Below the pieces are notes generated by a model. That model saw nothing but the letters and a program-made list of their open reading frames with translations, searched no databases and was not told where the DNA came from. Positions 9,535-18,736 of a DNA stretch of 64,000 nucleotides are shown here, piece after piece. The DNA lies in assembly GCF_009862785.1 (NCBI RefSeq), contig NZ_WWHU01000001.1:3906001-3970000 (forward strand). The letters run 5' to 3'. The stretch comes from Gordonia sp. SID5947. Lineage in GTDB: Bacteria > Actinomycetota > Actinomycetes > Mycobacteriales > Mycobacteriaceae. Position numbers and translations under genes: made by a program. Each line of letters opens with the position of its first letter. Position 1 is the first letter of the stretch.

Positions 9535-10083
9535 TCAGGCGTCGTCGTCGCTCACGACGATCCGCTTCGGGTACACCCGTCGGGAATGGGACGGCGCGAA
9601 GGTGATGCGGTCGAAGTCGACGGATTCGTCACCGCGATAGACGAGCTCGAACGTCGTGGTCGACGGGACGGCCATGTATGGCATCGCTGCCCGGACGAAT
9701 GAGGTCCAGTGGATCAGCTCGCCCTCGGTGAGAAACCCGCCTGCGACTGCCAGCGGGCGACCCGGATCGTTTGCGGCGGTCGCGAGGAAGACCTCACCGA
9801 GCCCCGCGGCCACCTGGGAGCCGATGGTCGCGCTCTGCAGATACCAGTGGGCGCCCGCCACGACCGCGGAGTGGTGGCCGCCGTGTTGGGCGGCGCACCA
9901 GGCGTAATGGACGTCGAGTGCGTCGAGTGCCGCGTCCTCGGTGAAGAACACGTCGCGTTCGCCGATGGTGGCGGGCAGTTCGTCGACGTGCTCGGTCGGT
10001 CGGGCCAGCAGAAAGTACGCGGACCGCGACGACGTGATCGCGTAAGCCGGATCACGGCGCCCGTCGGAACTGTCGTCAGTCAT
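9535..10083 (-). CDS. Conserved hypothetical protein, 182 aa
   Basis: I do not recognise a family. The protein starts at ATG 10083 and overlaps the 3' end of the upstream helicase gene by 8 bases, so the two form an operon. It is acidic to neutral and soluble, with no signal peptide or membrane segment. Notable stretches are SRSAYFLLARPTEHVDEL, DVHYAWCAAQHGGHHSAVVAGAHWYL (His-rich) and a C-terminal Arg/His-rich segment (APSHSRRVYPKRIVVSDDDA). The HGGHH cluster could bind metal, but this is only a guess. The tight coupling to a DNA-repair-like helicase gives the only hint of role. Confidence 0.7.
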   Translation of the reverse strand: MTDDSSDGRRDPAYAITSSRSAYFLLARPTEHVDELPATIGERDVFFTEDAALDALDVHYAWCAAQHGGHHSAVVAGAHWYLQSATIGSQVAAGLGEVFLATAANDPGRPLAVAGGFLTEGELIHWTSFVRAAMPYMAVPSTTTFELVYRGDESVDFDRITFAPSHSRRVYPKRIVVSDDDA

Positions 10084-12403
10084 CTGTCGAGTATTCCCGA
10101 CTCAGCAGCGTCAGCACCGTGACAGCACCGTCCTTGTCGAGCGGGTCGTTGCCGTTCCCACACTTCGGCGATTGCACGCATGACGGGCATCCGCTCTCGC
10201 ACCGGCAGCTCGCGACGGCATCACGTGTGGCGACGATCCAGGTATCGAACGCCGCGTATCCGCGGTCGGCGAAGCCCGCGCCACCCATGTAACCGTCGTA
10301 GACGAAGACGGTCGGTAGGCCGGTGTCGGGGTGCTGATTGGTCGACAGCCCGCCGATGTCCCAGCGATCGCAGGACGCGACGAGGGGCAGGAGCCCGATC
10401 GCGGCGTGCTCGGCGGCATGCAGTGCTCCGGGGAACCGGCCGACCTCGATCCCGGCCTCCTCCAGCGCTTCCGGTGTCAGCGTGTACATCACCGCACGGG
10501 TGCTCAGCGTCTGTGGCGGCATGTCGAGTTCCACCGAGTCGAGCACCTCGCCCGACAAGAGTGTGCGCAGGTAGCCGACCACCTGATGAGTCACGTCCAC
10601 CGCGACCAGTGCGACGGTCAGCGGACCACAGGTTCGGCGCGCGACGACGTCGGTGATCGTGACGTCGGTGGTCTCCCGCGCCGAGGTTGTCCAGTCGGGT
10701 TCTTCCGGATGTGCCAGCGCGAGACCGTCGGTCAGATCGAGCTCATCGACGACGTAGGACTCACCCTGATGGATGTGCAACGCACCGGGGTGAACGGTCG
10801 ACATGGCGCGGCCCGAGTCGACGGTACCCAACAGCTGGGAACTGCTGGTGTCCACGATCAGCACCTGGCCACCGATGCCGCCGCGGATGTCGATGTCGGC
10901 GTGTGGCTCGACGCCCGCCGCCACGTACCAGCCGGCCTTGCGGCGCTTGAGCATCCCGTCGGCAGCGAGCCCCGCAACCGCGTCGACGGCTTCCCACGCC
11001 TCGATCTCACTGTCCTGCAGCGGTAGTTCGGCGGCCGCGCACAACAGGTGTGGAGTCAGAATGTACGGATTCGTCGGATCGGTCACCGTCGCCTCGATCG
11101 GGCGCCCGAGCAACGCCTCCGGATGGTTCACGAGGTAGGTGTCGAGCGGGTCGTCACGGGCGACGAGCACCACGAGCGAATCCCCCGACGTGCGTTGTCG
11201 ACCGGCCCGGCCGGCCTGCTGCCAGAAGGAGGCCACGGTACCGGGGTAGCCGCCCACGATGACCGCGTCGAGACCGCTGATGTCCACGCCGAGTTCGAGA
11301 GCGTTGGTGGTCGCCACACCGACGAGATCTCCGTCGGTGATCGCCTTCTCCAGACGGCGACGGTCGTCGGCGAGATAGCCGGCGCGATACGCCGCGACCC
11401 GATCGACCAACTCCGGCGCGGTCTGCGACAGCAGATGACGTGCTTGGCGTGCGGTCAGCTCCACACCGCGACGACTGCGCTGAAAACAGAGCGTCCGCGC
11501 TCCCTCCACCACGAAATCGGCCAGCAGTCGGGCGGATTCGGCACCGGCCGAACGACGTACCGGTGCGCCGTTCTCACCGGTGACAGCGGGCAAGAAGTCG
11601 GGCTCCCACAGTGCGACCGTGCGCTCGCCGCGGGGCGATCCGTCCTCGGTGACGGCGATCGCCGGCTCGCCGATCAAGCGGGTCAAGGCTTCTGCCGGTT
11701 CGGCCATCGTGGCACTGGTGCCGATCACCACCGGATTCCCGCCCGCCGACCGCGCGACCCGGAGCAGACGCCGCAACACCAGGGCCGTGTTCGAGCCGAA
11801 GACGCCCCGGTAGTGGTGACATTCGTCGATCACGATGTAGCGGAGATGGCGGAAGAAGTGCCGCCAGCGGGCATGCCCGGAGAGGATGCCGATGTGCAGC
11901 ATGTCCGGATTGGTGAAGATCCACCGCGAGTGGGCGCGTGCCCACTGCCGGATCTCCACATCGGTGTCACCGTCGTAGGCGCACGGTTGTAGATGCGTGA
12001 ACGCCTGATGTCCGGCGAGTAACGAACTCACCGAACGGATCTGATCTGCACCCAGCGCCTTTGTCGGCGAAAGATAGAGCGCTGTCGAATTCGGATCCTT
12101 CGACAGCGTGGTCAATATGGGTAGCTGGTACGCCATGGATTTTCCGGAAGCAGTTCCCGTGCAGAGCGCGACATGATTTCCGCGATAAGCGAGATCGGCG
12201 GCGGACACTTGATGTGTCCACGGTTCGTCGATTCCGGAATCGACGAATGCGGTCACCAATTCTGGGGGCGCCCACTCCGGCCACCTGGCGAAAGAGGCTG
12301 TCCGGGAGCCAATTACCGACATGTGTGTGAGGCACGACGACATCGCGTCGGTGCCGGCCATGCTCTGGCGGAGGAGCTCGGACCCGAATGTGGGATTCTG
12401 CAT
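10076..12403 (-). CDS. DEAD/DEAH-box helicase with C-terminal Cys4 cluster (MrfA/YprA-like, Rv3649 type)
   Basis: The 775-residue SF2 helicase has motif I TGTASGKS, motif II DECHHYRG, a GTSATM motif III, an ALELGVDISGLDAVI segment and motif VI QQAGRAGR. The C-terminal part carries CRCESGCPSCVQSPKCGN, four Cys that likely hold zinc. This is typical of the DUF1998-bearing MrfA/Hrq1 group, whose B. subtilis member repairs mitomycin C damage. In M. tuberculosis the same gene (Rv3649) lies next to cspA, as here. ATG 12403 is the start used; further Met at residues 15, 20 and 28 leave the N-terminus uncertain. The 330-base gap to cspA is the likely divergent promoter region. Confidence 0.88.
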   Translation of the reverse strand: MQNPTFGSELLRQSMAGTDAMSSCLTHMSVIGSRTASFARWPEWAPPELVTAFVDSGIDEPWTHQVSAADLAYRGNHVALCTGTASGKSMAYQLPILTTLSKDPNSTALYLSPTKALGADQIRSVSSLLAGHQAFTHLQPCAYDGDTDVEIRQWARAHSRWIFTNPDMLHIGILSGHARWRHFFRHLRYIVIDECHHYRGVFGSNTALVLRRLLRVARSAGGNPVVIGTSATMAEPAEALTRLIGEPAIAVTEDGSPRGERTVALWEPDFLPAVTGENGAPVRRSAGAESARLLADFVVEGARTLCFQRSRRGVELTARQARHLLSQTAPELVDRVAAYRAGYLADDRRRLEKAITDGDLVGVATTNALELGVDISGLDAVIVGGYPGTVASFWQQAGRAGRQRTSGDSLVVLVARDDPLDTYLVNHPEALLGRPIEATVTDPTNPYILTPHLLCAAAELPLQDSEIEAWEAVDAVAGLAADGMLKRRKAGWYVAAGVEPHADIDIRGGIGGQVLIVDTSSSQLLGTVDSGRAMSTVHPGALHIHQGESYVVDELDLTDGLALAHPEEPDWTTSARETTDVTITDVVARRTCGPLTVALVAVDVTHQVVGYLRTLLSGEVLDSVELDMPPQTLSTRAVMYTLTPEALEEAGIEVGRFPGALHAAEHAAIGLLPLVASCDRWDIGGLSTNQHPDTGLPTVFVYDGYMGGAGFADRGYAAFDTWIVATRDAVASCRCESGCPSCVQSPKCGNGNDPLDKDGAVTVLTLLSREYSTDD

Positions 12404-12733
12404 TGTTGGTGACTCAATCGTCGACGGCGTTCGCCAACGTGGACTCTGATGTTACTGCGAGATGTCCTTGCAGGCGAAAATGACCAGGTTTTTGTGCAGT
12501 TTGGTTGGGGTGACTATCGCACGCGGGCCGAACATGATTGACTAGTGGCGGTCGCAGCTTTCGTGAGGCGCCGGACAGCCGGTTGCGCAGCGAGATCGTG
12601 TTGTGGCCGTGGTACTGAGGCTGGTTTTCGCGGGTTCTCCGCAGGGGTCCATCGAGGTATGGCGGTCGGAACCGACCACGACACGAGACCCATCGTGTCG
12701 CGTCTGTTGGAATGTATGTAAAGGATTGCAGTA
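12404..12733. promoter_or_regulatory. Divergent intergenic region between the helicase and cspA
   Basis: This 330-base stretch holds no convincing gene; open frames in it are short and lack ribosome sites. It must hold the helicase promoter on the left and the cspA promoter and leader on the right. Before cspA, AAAGGA at about 12719-12724 serves as ribosome site. Cold-shock genes often have long structured leaders, and the distance would allow one, but I see no diagnostic motif. Confidence 0.4.
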
Positions 12734-12937
12734 ATGGCACAGGGAACTGTGAAGTGGTTCAACGCGGAAAAGGGCTTCGGCTTCATCGCACCTGATGAGG
12801 GGTCCGACGACGTGTTCGTCCACTACTCCGAGATCCAGGGATCCGGTTTCCGCACTCTCGAAGAGAACCAGCGGGTCGAGTTCGAGGTCGGTCAGGGCAC
12901 CAAGGGCCCGCAGGCCACCGGTGTTCGCGCCGTCTAG
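12734..12937 (+). CDS. cspA: Cold-shock protein CspA
   Basis: The 67-residue protein is a single cold-shock domain. RNP1-type KGFGFI ([20 protein letters not shown]) and RNP2-type VFVHYSEI are both present, and the length equals the family norm. It binds single-stranded nucleic acid and acts as an RNA chaperone in the cytoplasm. It ends with a strong hairpin terminator. Its position between the helicase gene and the Rv3647c-like and topA genes matches M. tuberculosis Rv3648c. Confidence 0.95.
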   Translation: MAQGTVKWFNAEKGFGFIAPDEGSDDVFVHYSEIQGSGFRTLEENQRVEFEVGQGTKGPQATGVRAV

Positions 12938-12975
12938 GAGTCACCTCCTGCAAGCTGCGAAGCACGCTTGAGCGA

Positions 12976-13018
12976 AGCCGCTCCCGGTCACCGTCACGGT
13001 GGCCGGGAGCGGCTTTTT
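12976..13018 (+). terminator. Intrinsic terminator of cspA
   Basis: An 18-base stem with one mismatch is formed by AGCCGCTCCCGGTCACCG and CGGTGGCCGGGAGCGGCT around a TCA loop, followed directly by a T run (TTTTT at 13013-13018). It starts 39 bases after the cspA stop. This is the clearest Rho-independent terminator in the window. Confidence 0.9.
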
Positions 13019-13081
13019 GGATATGCCTCGTCGAGGTGAGTGGTACGCCCGTCGCGGTGCGCCACGCAGTAACCTCTCTGT

Positions 13082-13669
13082 GTGGGCCAGTTGTCGTTCT
13101 TCTCGGCGCAGATCGACCAGCCCGCGTACGACGATCTGGCGGGTCTGCTGGCCACCAACGGCCAAGCTGTCCGCTCCGATGCCGGTACGCGGGTGTCTGT
13201 GGTCGTGGCCGAGAAGTGGCGTGCCACGGCGATCGTCGAGGAGATCGGCGCCACCGGACTCGCGGTCGAGATCGTGACGTCCGACGAGGGCAATCCGATC
13301 GCTCGGACCGGATACAGTCACCAACTCGACGAACTGCACCGCAGATGGTCCGCGGGAGCGGTCAAGGCGGTGCCCGCCGGGTGGGTGCCTTCGCCCCGGG
13401 CGTTGCGCCTCTGGACCATCGCCGGTGGTGACCGCGAAGGGGAGCGATATCTCCTCGCTCTCGATGCCCACGCGCACGACATGCATCCGATGCTGGCGAC
13501 CTCGCTGATGCGGGTCGGCGTGGCGCCGACGCTCGTCGGGACCCGCGGCCAGTCACCCGCACTGCGGGTCGCAGGTAAGCGCCGCCTCACGCATCTGCTC
13601 GAATACGTCGGTGAACCGCCGGCGCTGCCGGGCGCGGCCGAGCACTGGCCGATCGTCACCGGATTCTGA
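13082..13669 (+). CDS. Conserved actinobacterial protein of unknown function (Rv3647c-like)
   Basis: The 195-residue protein starts at GTG 13082. No domain is recognised, but its place between cspA and topA equals Rv3647c in M. tuberculosis. The sequence is soluble and mixed alpha/beta, with no signal peptide; a central basic/Trp part reads WVPSPRALRLWTIAGG, followed by a C-terminal GKRRLTHLLEYVGEPP. The persistence of this neighbour next to topoisomerase I across genera suggests a role linked to DNA or growth. That is inference from context only. Confidence 0.7.
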   Translation: MGQLSFFSAQIDQPAYDDLAGLLATNGQAVRSDAGTRVSVVVAEKWRATAIVEEIGATGLAVEIVTSDEGNPIARTGYSHQLDELHRRWSAGAVKAVPAGWVPSPRALRLWTIAGGDREGERYLLALDAHAHDMHPMLATSLMRVGVAPTLVGTRGQSPALRVAGKRRLTHLLEYVGEPPALPGAAEHWPIVTGF

Positions 13670-13701
13670 CTGACAACACCCGGCGAGGCGCAAAATTCGT
13701 C

Positions 13702-13724
13702 AAAACCCTCTGAACTGGGGTTTT
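13702..13724 (+). terminator. Weak hairpin with T tail after the Rv3647c-like gene
   Basis: AAAACCC at 13702-13708 pairs with GGGTTTT at 13718-13724 around a nine-base loop. It begins 33 bases after the stop at 13669. The stem is short, so termination is plausible but not certain. Confidence 0.4.
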
Positions 13725-13784
13725 GGGCTGGCGCCAGACCAATTTGTCACACTGGGACTTTGAGAAGGGAATCCGGATGTGCAG

Positions 13785-13838
13785 ATGACGCTATATATAA
13801 GGTACAAACCTCAACGAGCAGCGATAGCGAAGTAAGGA
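13785..13838 (+). promoter_or_regulatory. Likely topA promoter -10 region and ribosome site
   Basis: An AT-rich block CTATATATAAGGTAC (13791-13805) stands out in the GC-rich surroundings. It contains a good -10 element (TATAAG) about 45 bases before the topA GTG. AAGGA at 13834-13838 is the ribosome site. No clear -35 is seen. Confidence 0.5.
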
Positions 13839-13844
13839 CGCCCG

Positions 13845-16800
13845 GTGGCCGATACCAGCACCGCATCTCCCGCGAACGGGAGCACGACTCGACGATTGGT
13901 CATCGTCGAGTCGCCGACCAAGGCCCGCAAGATCGCGGGATACCTGGGCGCGAATTACGTCGTCGAGTCCTCGCGTGGACACATCCGCGACCTCCCTCGT
14001 GGCGCCGCCGATGTCCCGGCCAAGTACAAGGGACAGCCGTGGGCACGTCTCGGCGTGAACGTCGACGACAACTTCGAACCGCTCTACGTGGTGTCCGCCG
14101 ACAAGAAGTCCACGGTCACCGAACTCAAGTCCCTGATGAAGGACGTCGACGAGCTCTACCTCGCGACAGACGGTGACCGCGAGGGCGAGGCCATCGCCTG
14201 GCACCTGCTGGAGACCCTTAAGCCGAAGATCCCGGTCAAGCGGATGGTGTTCCACGAGATCACCGAGCCGGCGATCCGAGCTGCCGCCGAGAACCCGCGC
14301 GACCTCGACAACGACCTCGTCGACGCTCAGGAAACCCGCCGCATCCTCGACCGCCTCTACGGCTACGAGGTGTCACCGGTGCTGTGGAAGAAGGTCATGC
14401 CGAAGCTGTCGGCGGGCCGCGTCCAGTCGGTGGCCACGCGCATCATCGTCGACCGGGAACGCGAGCGGATGGCGTTCGTCTCGGCCGATTACTGGGACAT
14501 CGCCGCAACGATGGATGCGGGCGACGCGGCCACTCCGTCGACCTTCGGTTCCCGACTGGTGTCGGTCGACGATGCCCGCGTCGCGACCGGTCGCGACTTC
14601 GATGCGCGCGGTGCTCTCAAGCGTCCCGACGGCGTCGTCGTGCTCGACGGCCCGCGGGCGACCCGGCTGGCGGAGTCGCTCGACGGTGCCGACATGTCGG
14701 TCACCTCGGTCGAGGAGAAGCCGTACACCCGTCGCCCATATGCGCCGTTCATGACGTCGACGCTGCAGCAGGAGGCCGGGCGCAAGCTGCGGTTCTCCTC
14801 CGACCGCACGATGCGGATCGCGCAGCGTCTGTACGAGAACGGTTTCATCACCTACATGCGTACCGACTCGACGACGCTGAGCGAGTCGGCGATCAACGCG
14901 GCCCGCGGCCAGGCCCGCGAGCTCTACGGCGACGCGTTCGTGCATCCGACGCCGCGTCAATACACCCGCAAGGTCAAGAACGCGCAGGAGGCCCACGAGG
15001 CGATCCGGCCCGCAGGCGAGACCTTCCGGACGCCGGGGCAGGTCGCCGGCCAGCTCGAGGCCGACGAGTTCCGGCTCTACGAGCTGATCTGGCAGCGGAC
15101 CGTCGCATCGCAGATGGCCGACGCCAAGGGCACCACGATGAGTCTGCGGATCAGCGGTACCGCGTCGACGGGGGAGCGCTGCACATTCGCCGCCTCCGGC
15201 CGCACCATCACGTTCCCGGGTTTCTTGTCGGCCTATGTCGAGACCGTCGACGAGCAGACCGGCGGGCAGGCCGACGATGAGGAGAACCGCCTCCCCAACC
15301 TGACGGAGGGGCAGGCGCTCACGGCCACGTCGCTCACGGCCGACGGCCATTCGACCAACCCGCCGGCCCGCTTCACCGAGGCGTCGCTGGTCAAGGTGCT
15401 CGAAGAGCTCGGGATCGGGCGGCCGTCGACATACGCCTCGATCATCGGGACCATCCAGGACCGCGGTTACGTGGTGAAGAAGGGCAATGCGCTCGTCCCG
15501 TCGTGGATCGCGTTCGCGGTGGTCGGACTGCTCGAGGCGTATTTCCAGAACCTCGTGGACTACGACTTCACCGCGTCGCTCGAGGACGACCTCGACCAGA
15601 TCGCGAGTGGCAACGCGAACCGCACCCGATGGCTCACCGAGTTCTACTTCGGTGACGGCACGCCAGAAGCGGCCGACAACGGCCCGAGCGGACCGACTGA
15701 TGAGTCCGCGACCTCCGGGTCCGGTATCGCCCGGCACGGCGGGCTGAAGAAGCTCGTCGGCGTCAACCTCGAGGAGATCGACGCCCGCGAGGTCAACTCG
15801 ATCCGACTCTTCGACGACGAAGAGGGCCGGCCCGTCTTCGTTCGCGTCGGCCGTTACGGGCCATACCTCGAACGCAACGTCGCGGAGGCGGGGGCCGAAC
15901 CCGATCTCAAGCGCGCCAATCTGCCTGCCGACATCACCCCCGACGAACTGACGCTCGCGGTCGCGGAGAAGTTGTTCGCGACGCCTCAGGAAGGGCGGAC
16001 CCTCGGCGTCGACCCACAGTCCGGGCACGAGATCGTCGCGAAGGAAGGCCGCTTCGGTCCGTACGTGACCGAGATCCTGCCCTCGGACGACGACGATGAC
16101 ACCGGCAGCGCGCCGGCCACGATCCCCGCGGGACCGACGCCGCGCGACGGCGGCGACTCCGGTGGCGAGGTGGTCCACCTCGATGACGCGCCGACCGGCG
16201 GTGGCGGAACCGGCACCACGACCGCGAAGAAGGCCCCTGCGAAGAAGGCAGCGGCAAAGAAGGCGGCCAAGAAGGCCGGACCGAAACCGCGGACGGGCTC
16301 GCTGTTCAAGACCATGGACATCTCCACGGTCACCCTCGAGGATGCGCTGAAGCTGCTCTCGCTGCCACGGGTGGTGGGGGTGGACCCGGAGTCCGGTGAC
16401 GAGATCACCGCCCAGAATGGTCGCTACGGCCCGTATCTCAAGAAGGGCACCGACTCGCGGTCGCTGACCAACGAGGAACAGCTCTTCGAGATCACGCTCG
16501 ACGAGGCGCTGAAGATCTACTCGGAGCCGAAGCGTCGCGGACGTCAGGCTGCCGCCCCGCCGCTGCGCGAACTGGGTAACGATTCGGTGAGCGAGAAGCC
16601 GATGGTCATCAAGGACGGCCGTTTCGGTCCGTATGTCACCGACGGTGAGACCAACGCCAGCCTGCGCAAGGGTGACGAGGTCGACTCGATCACCCCGGAA
16701 CGGGCGATGGAGTTGCTGGCCGATCGTCGAGCCCGCGGACCCGTGAAGAAACGCGCGGCCAAGAAGGCCCCGGCGAAGAAGGCCCCGGCCAAGAAGGCTG

Positions 16801-16877
16801 CGAAGAAGACCGCCGCCAAGAAGACGACCGCGAAGAAGGCGGCGAAGAAGACGACCGCCAAGAAGACCGCGGACTAG
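13845..16877 (+). CDS. topA: DNA topoisomerase I (type IA)
   Basis: The 1010-residue enzyme relaxes negative supercoils. The Toprim domain is at the start (LVIVESPTKARKIAGYLG, and the acidic triad in DGDREGEAIAWHL at about residues 109-113). The catalytic Tyr is in TYMRTDSTTLS (Y337). As in other actinobacterial TopA proteins the C-terminal zinc fingers are absent. In their place are several repeated topo_C-like modules (GRYGPYL, GRFGPYV repeated four times) and a Lys-rich tail (about 45 residues of AKK/TAKK repeats). The tail helps DNA binding and processivity in mycobacteria. A second Lys-rich linker (KKAPAKKAAAKKAAKKAG) lies inside the C-terminal part. GTG 13845 has AAGGA seven bases upstream. 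This is Rv3646c by position. Confidence 0.97.
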   Translation: MADTSTASPANGSTTRRLVIVESPTKARKIAGYLGANYVVESSRGHIRDLPRGAADVPAKYKGQPWARLGVNVDDNFEPLYVVSADKKSTVTELKSLMKDVDELYLATDGDREGEAIAWHLLETLKPKIPVKRMVFHEITEPAIRAAAENPRDLDNDLVDAQETRRILDRLYGYEVSPVLWKKVMPKLSAGRVQSVATRIIVDRERERMAFVSADYWDIAATMDAGDAATPSTFGSRLVSVDDARVATGRDFDARGALKRPDGVVVLDGPRATRLAESLDGADMSVTSVEEKPYTRRPYAPFMTSTLQQEAGRKLRFSSDRTMRIAQRLYENGFITYMRTDSTTLSESAINAARGQARELYGDAFVHPTPRQYTRKVKNAQEAHEAIRPAGETFRTPGQVAGQLEADEFRLYELIWQRTVASQMADAKGTTMSLRISGTASTGERCTFAASGRTITFPGFLSAYVETVDEQTGGQADDEENRLPNLTEGQALTATSLTADGHSTNPPARFTEASLVKVLEELGIGRPSTYASIIGTIQDRGYVVKKGNALVPSWIAFAVVGLLEAYFQNLVDYDFTASLEDDLDQIASGNANRTRWLTEFYFGDGTPEAADNGPSGPTDESATSGSGIARHGGLKKLVGVNLEEIDAREVNSIRLFDDEEGRPVFVRVGRYGPYLERNVAEAGAEPDLKRANLPADITPDELTLAVAEKLFATPQEGRTLGVDPQSGHEIVAKEGRFGPYVTEILPSDDDDDTGSAPATIPAGPTPRDGGDSGGEVVHLDDAPTGGGGTGTTTAKKAPAKKAAAKKAAKKAGPKPRTGSLFKTMDISTVTLEDALKLLSLPRVVGVDPESGDEITAQNGRYGPYLKKGTDSRSLTNEEQLFEITLDEALKIYSEPKRRGRQAAAPPLRELGNDSVSEKPMVIKDGRFGPYVTDGETNASLRKGDEVDSITPERAMELLADRRARGPVKKRAAKKAPAKKAPAKKAAKKTAAKKTTAKKAAKKTTAKKTAD

Positions 16878-16889
16878 TCACCGTCCCGG

Positions 16890-17110
16890 CCGGTCGAGTA
16901 CGACCACTTCCCGCTGGCCGAGTTCGCGTACTTCCCGTTGCTCGGGTATGGCTACTTCACGCTGGTCGAGTACGACCGAGCCGCCAGGCGAGGGAGATAT
17001 CGAGACCACTTGCGCCGCAAACGGTCTCGATACGGCTCTGGCCTGGCGGCTCGTGCCTACTCGACCGGCGGTGGAGTTGGTTCGACCGGTTGGGGCGGCG
17101 ACTCGACGGG
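16890..17110. repeat. REP-like intergenic palindrome between topA and the cyclase gene
   Basis: Nested inverted repeats occur here: GAGCCGCCAGGC (16978-16989) pairs with GCCTGGCGGCTC (17041-17052), and inside it TATCGAGACC (16998-17007) pairs with GGTCTCGATA (17023-17032). Around it are several copies of words such as GGTCGAGTACGACC and CTACTCGACCGGCGG. The same words recur at 49115-49195. The element runs into the 3' end of the cyclase gene. It lies between convergent genes and may serve as a two-way transcription end. Confidence 0.55.
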
Positions 17111-18679
17111 CGGCGGAGGGGACGCCAGCCGCGGCCGCGCGAGCAGGGTCTCGATCCCGCGACCACGGAGTTCGACGCCCTCGCCGATCTCCCAGTTCTC
17201 CGACTCCTCCTGCGATGCGAGGAACACCGCGCGTGCGCTGCCCAGCACCCGGCTCGGCTCATCCTTGGCGAGCTCGGTGAGTCGCGCGGCCTCGTTGACC
17301 GGATCGCCGATCACGGTGTACTCGAGACGCTGCTCGGAGCCGATGTGACCGGCGATGGCCTTGCCCGCCGAGACCCCGATCCCGATGTCGGTGTCGCCCA
17401 GCGTGCGGTACAGCTCGGTGCGGAGTTCGCGCGCCGAGGCGAGGGCGCGCCCGGCGAAGTCCTCGAGGTCGAGCGGCGCTCCGAAGATCGCGAGTGCCGC
17501 GTCGCCCTGGAACTTGTTGACGAAGCCGCCGTGGCGGCCGACGACGGTGACGACCACCCGGAAGAACTCGTTGAGCAGTTCCACCACTTCGCGTGGCGGA
17601 CGGTTCACCGCGAGCCGAGTCGATCCCACGATGTCGACGAACAGCACACCGACGTACCGTTCCTGGCCACCTAGTTCGGTACCCGTCTCGATCGCCCGGC
17701 GGGCCACGTCCTCGCCCACGTACCGACCGAACAGGTTGCGAAGCTGTTGGCGTTCGCGAAGGTCGGAGACCATGTCGTTGAAGCCGGCCTGCAGGAGGCC
17801 GAGGTCACTGCCGTCGTAGATCCGGACCGCGACGTTCAGGTTTCCCGCCGACACCTGGCTCTGGGCGCGGCGCAGCTGCTTGATCGGATCGTTGATCGCC
17901 GCGACGACACGGACGATCGCGATGACGCTGAATGCGAGCGCTGCACCCGACATCCACAGGATCGGTCGTTGCAAGCCTGCCGGGTCGGTCGCGATCCAAC
18001 CGAGCCGCTGCAGCGTGATGAGCCCGATGATCACCGCGAGCGGAGCGACGACGCTGACCACCCAGAACACGGCGATACGGGTGGTCACACTCGGCGCGAC
18101 AGCCACGTCGGGCTCGTTGGCCATCGCGGCCACCGTGATGGGCCGGAGCACCTTCTCGGCCTGCATGTACGACAGCACGCAGGTCACCAGGGCTCCGATG
18201 GCACTGGCCATGCCGACGATGAAGGCGTCCTTGTGGGACACCGCGAAATTGACCAGGGTGAACAACACCCCGCCAACCAGCCACAGACCGGCGTTGACCA
18301 CCGACAACAGATACGGGAGCTTGAGCGCGCGCCTGCGGGCGTTCTCGTTGTCCAGCCGGGTCCGTCGCCGGTGCCACACCAGCACCGGCAGCGACAGATG
18401 GATACTCAGGAATGCGCCGACAAGCATCGCGCCGACGAGGTAGACGGCGAAGATCACCTGATTGAGCGCGGTGATCTCGTCGAGGCGTATCGAGTCCTCC
18501 ATCGGCATCCCGAAGCGGAGGAACGCGAAGGTGAACAGGGCGCCGACCACATTGGCCCTCAGCATGTCGAGGGCAAGGATCGGCCACGGTGTGTGCACGA
18601 GCCAACGGGCCAGATGCAGGCCCTTTGACCACCGAGACCGCCGTTCAATCACGTAACAACGGTAGCTGTCTGCTTGCAA
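17057..18679 (-). CDS. Membrane-bound class III adenylate cyclase with HAMP domain (Rv3645 type)
   Basis: The 540-residue protein has six hydrophobic segments in the first 260 residues, then a HAMP-like linker (NDPIKQLRRAQSQVSAGNLNVAVRIYDGSDLGLLQAGFNDMVSDLRERQQLRNLFGRYV). A class III nucleotidyl cyclase domain follows (VGVLFVDIVGSTRLA, with the metal-binding Asp; GGFVNKFQGDAALAIFGAP, second Asp). This is the architecture of Rv3645, which is also next to topA. Product is most likely cAMP. The C-terminus is a Pro-rich tail (SPPPPVESPPQPVEPTPPPVE) encoded by REP-like DNA. The start is uncertain: TTG 18679 is the longest option, and GTG 18652 is another. Confidence 0.9.
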   Translation of the reverse strand: MQADSYRCYVIERRSRWSKGLHLARWLVHTPWPILALDMLRANVVGALFTFAFLRFGMPMEDSIRLDEITALNQVIFAVYLVGAMLVGAFLSIHLSLPVLVWHRRRTRLDNENARRRALKLPYLLSVVNAGLWLVGGVLFTLVNFAVSHKDAFIVGMASAIGALVTCVLSYMQAEKVLRPITVAAMANEPDVAVAPSVTTRIAVFWVVSVVAPLAVIIGLITLQRLGWIATDPAGLQRPILWMSGAALAFSVIAIVRVVAAINDPIKQLRRAQSQVSAGNLNVAVRIYDGSDLGLLQAGFNDMVSDLRERQQLRNLFGRYVGEDVARRAIETGTELGGQERYVGVLFVDIVGSTRLAVNRPPREVVELLNEFFRVVVTVVGRHGGFVNKFQGDAALAIFGAPLDLEDFAGRALASARELRTELYRTLGDTDIGIGVSAGKAIAGHIGSEQRLEYTVIGDPVNEAARLTELAKDEPSRVLGSARAVFLASQEESENWEIGEGVELRGRGIETLLARPRLASPPPPVESPPQPVEPTPPPVE

Positions 18680-18736
18680 TTGTTAAACACACGCAGGTCG
18701 GTGGGAGGTGTCTGAGCAGCACATTAGGGTGGCGGT

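Noticed and set aside
10076..12403. The helicase as part of a DISARM-like (DrmA/DrmB) defence system
   Set aside because: Its Cys4 end recalls DUF1998, but its place beside cspA and topA is the conserved chromosomal order of Rv3649, and no other defence gene is near.
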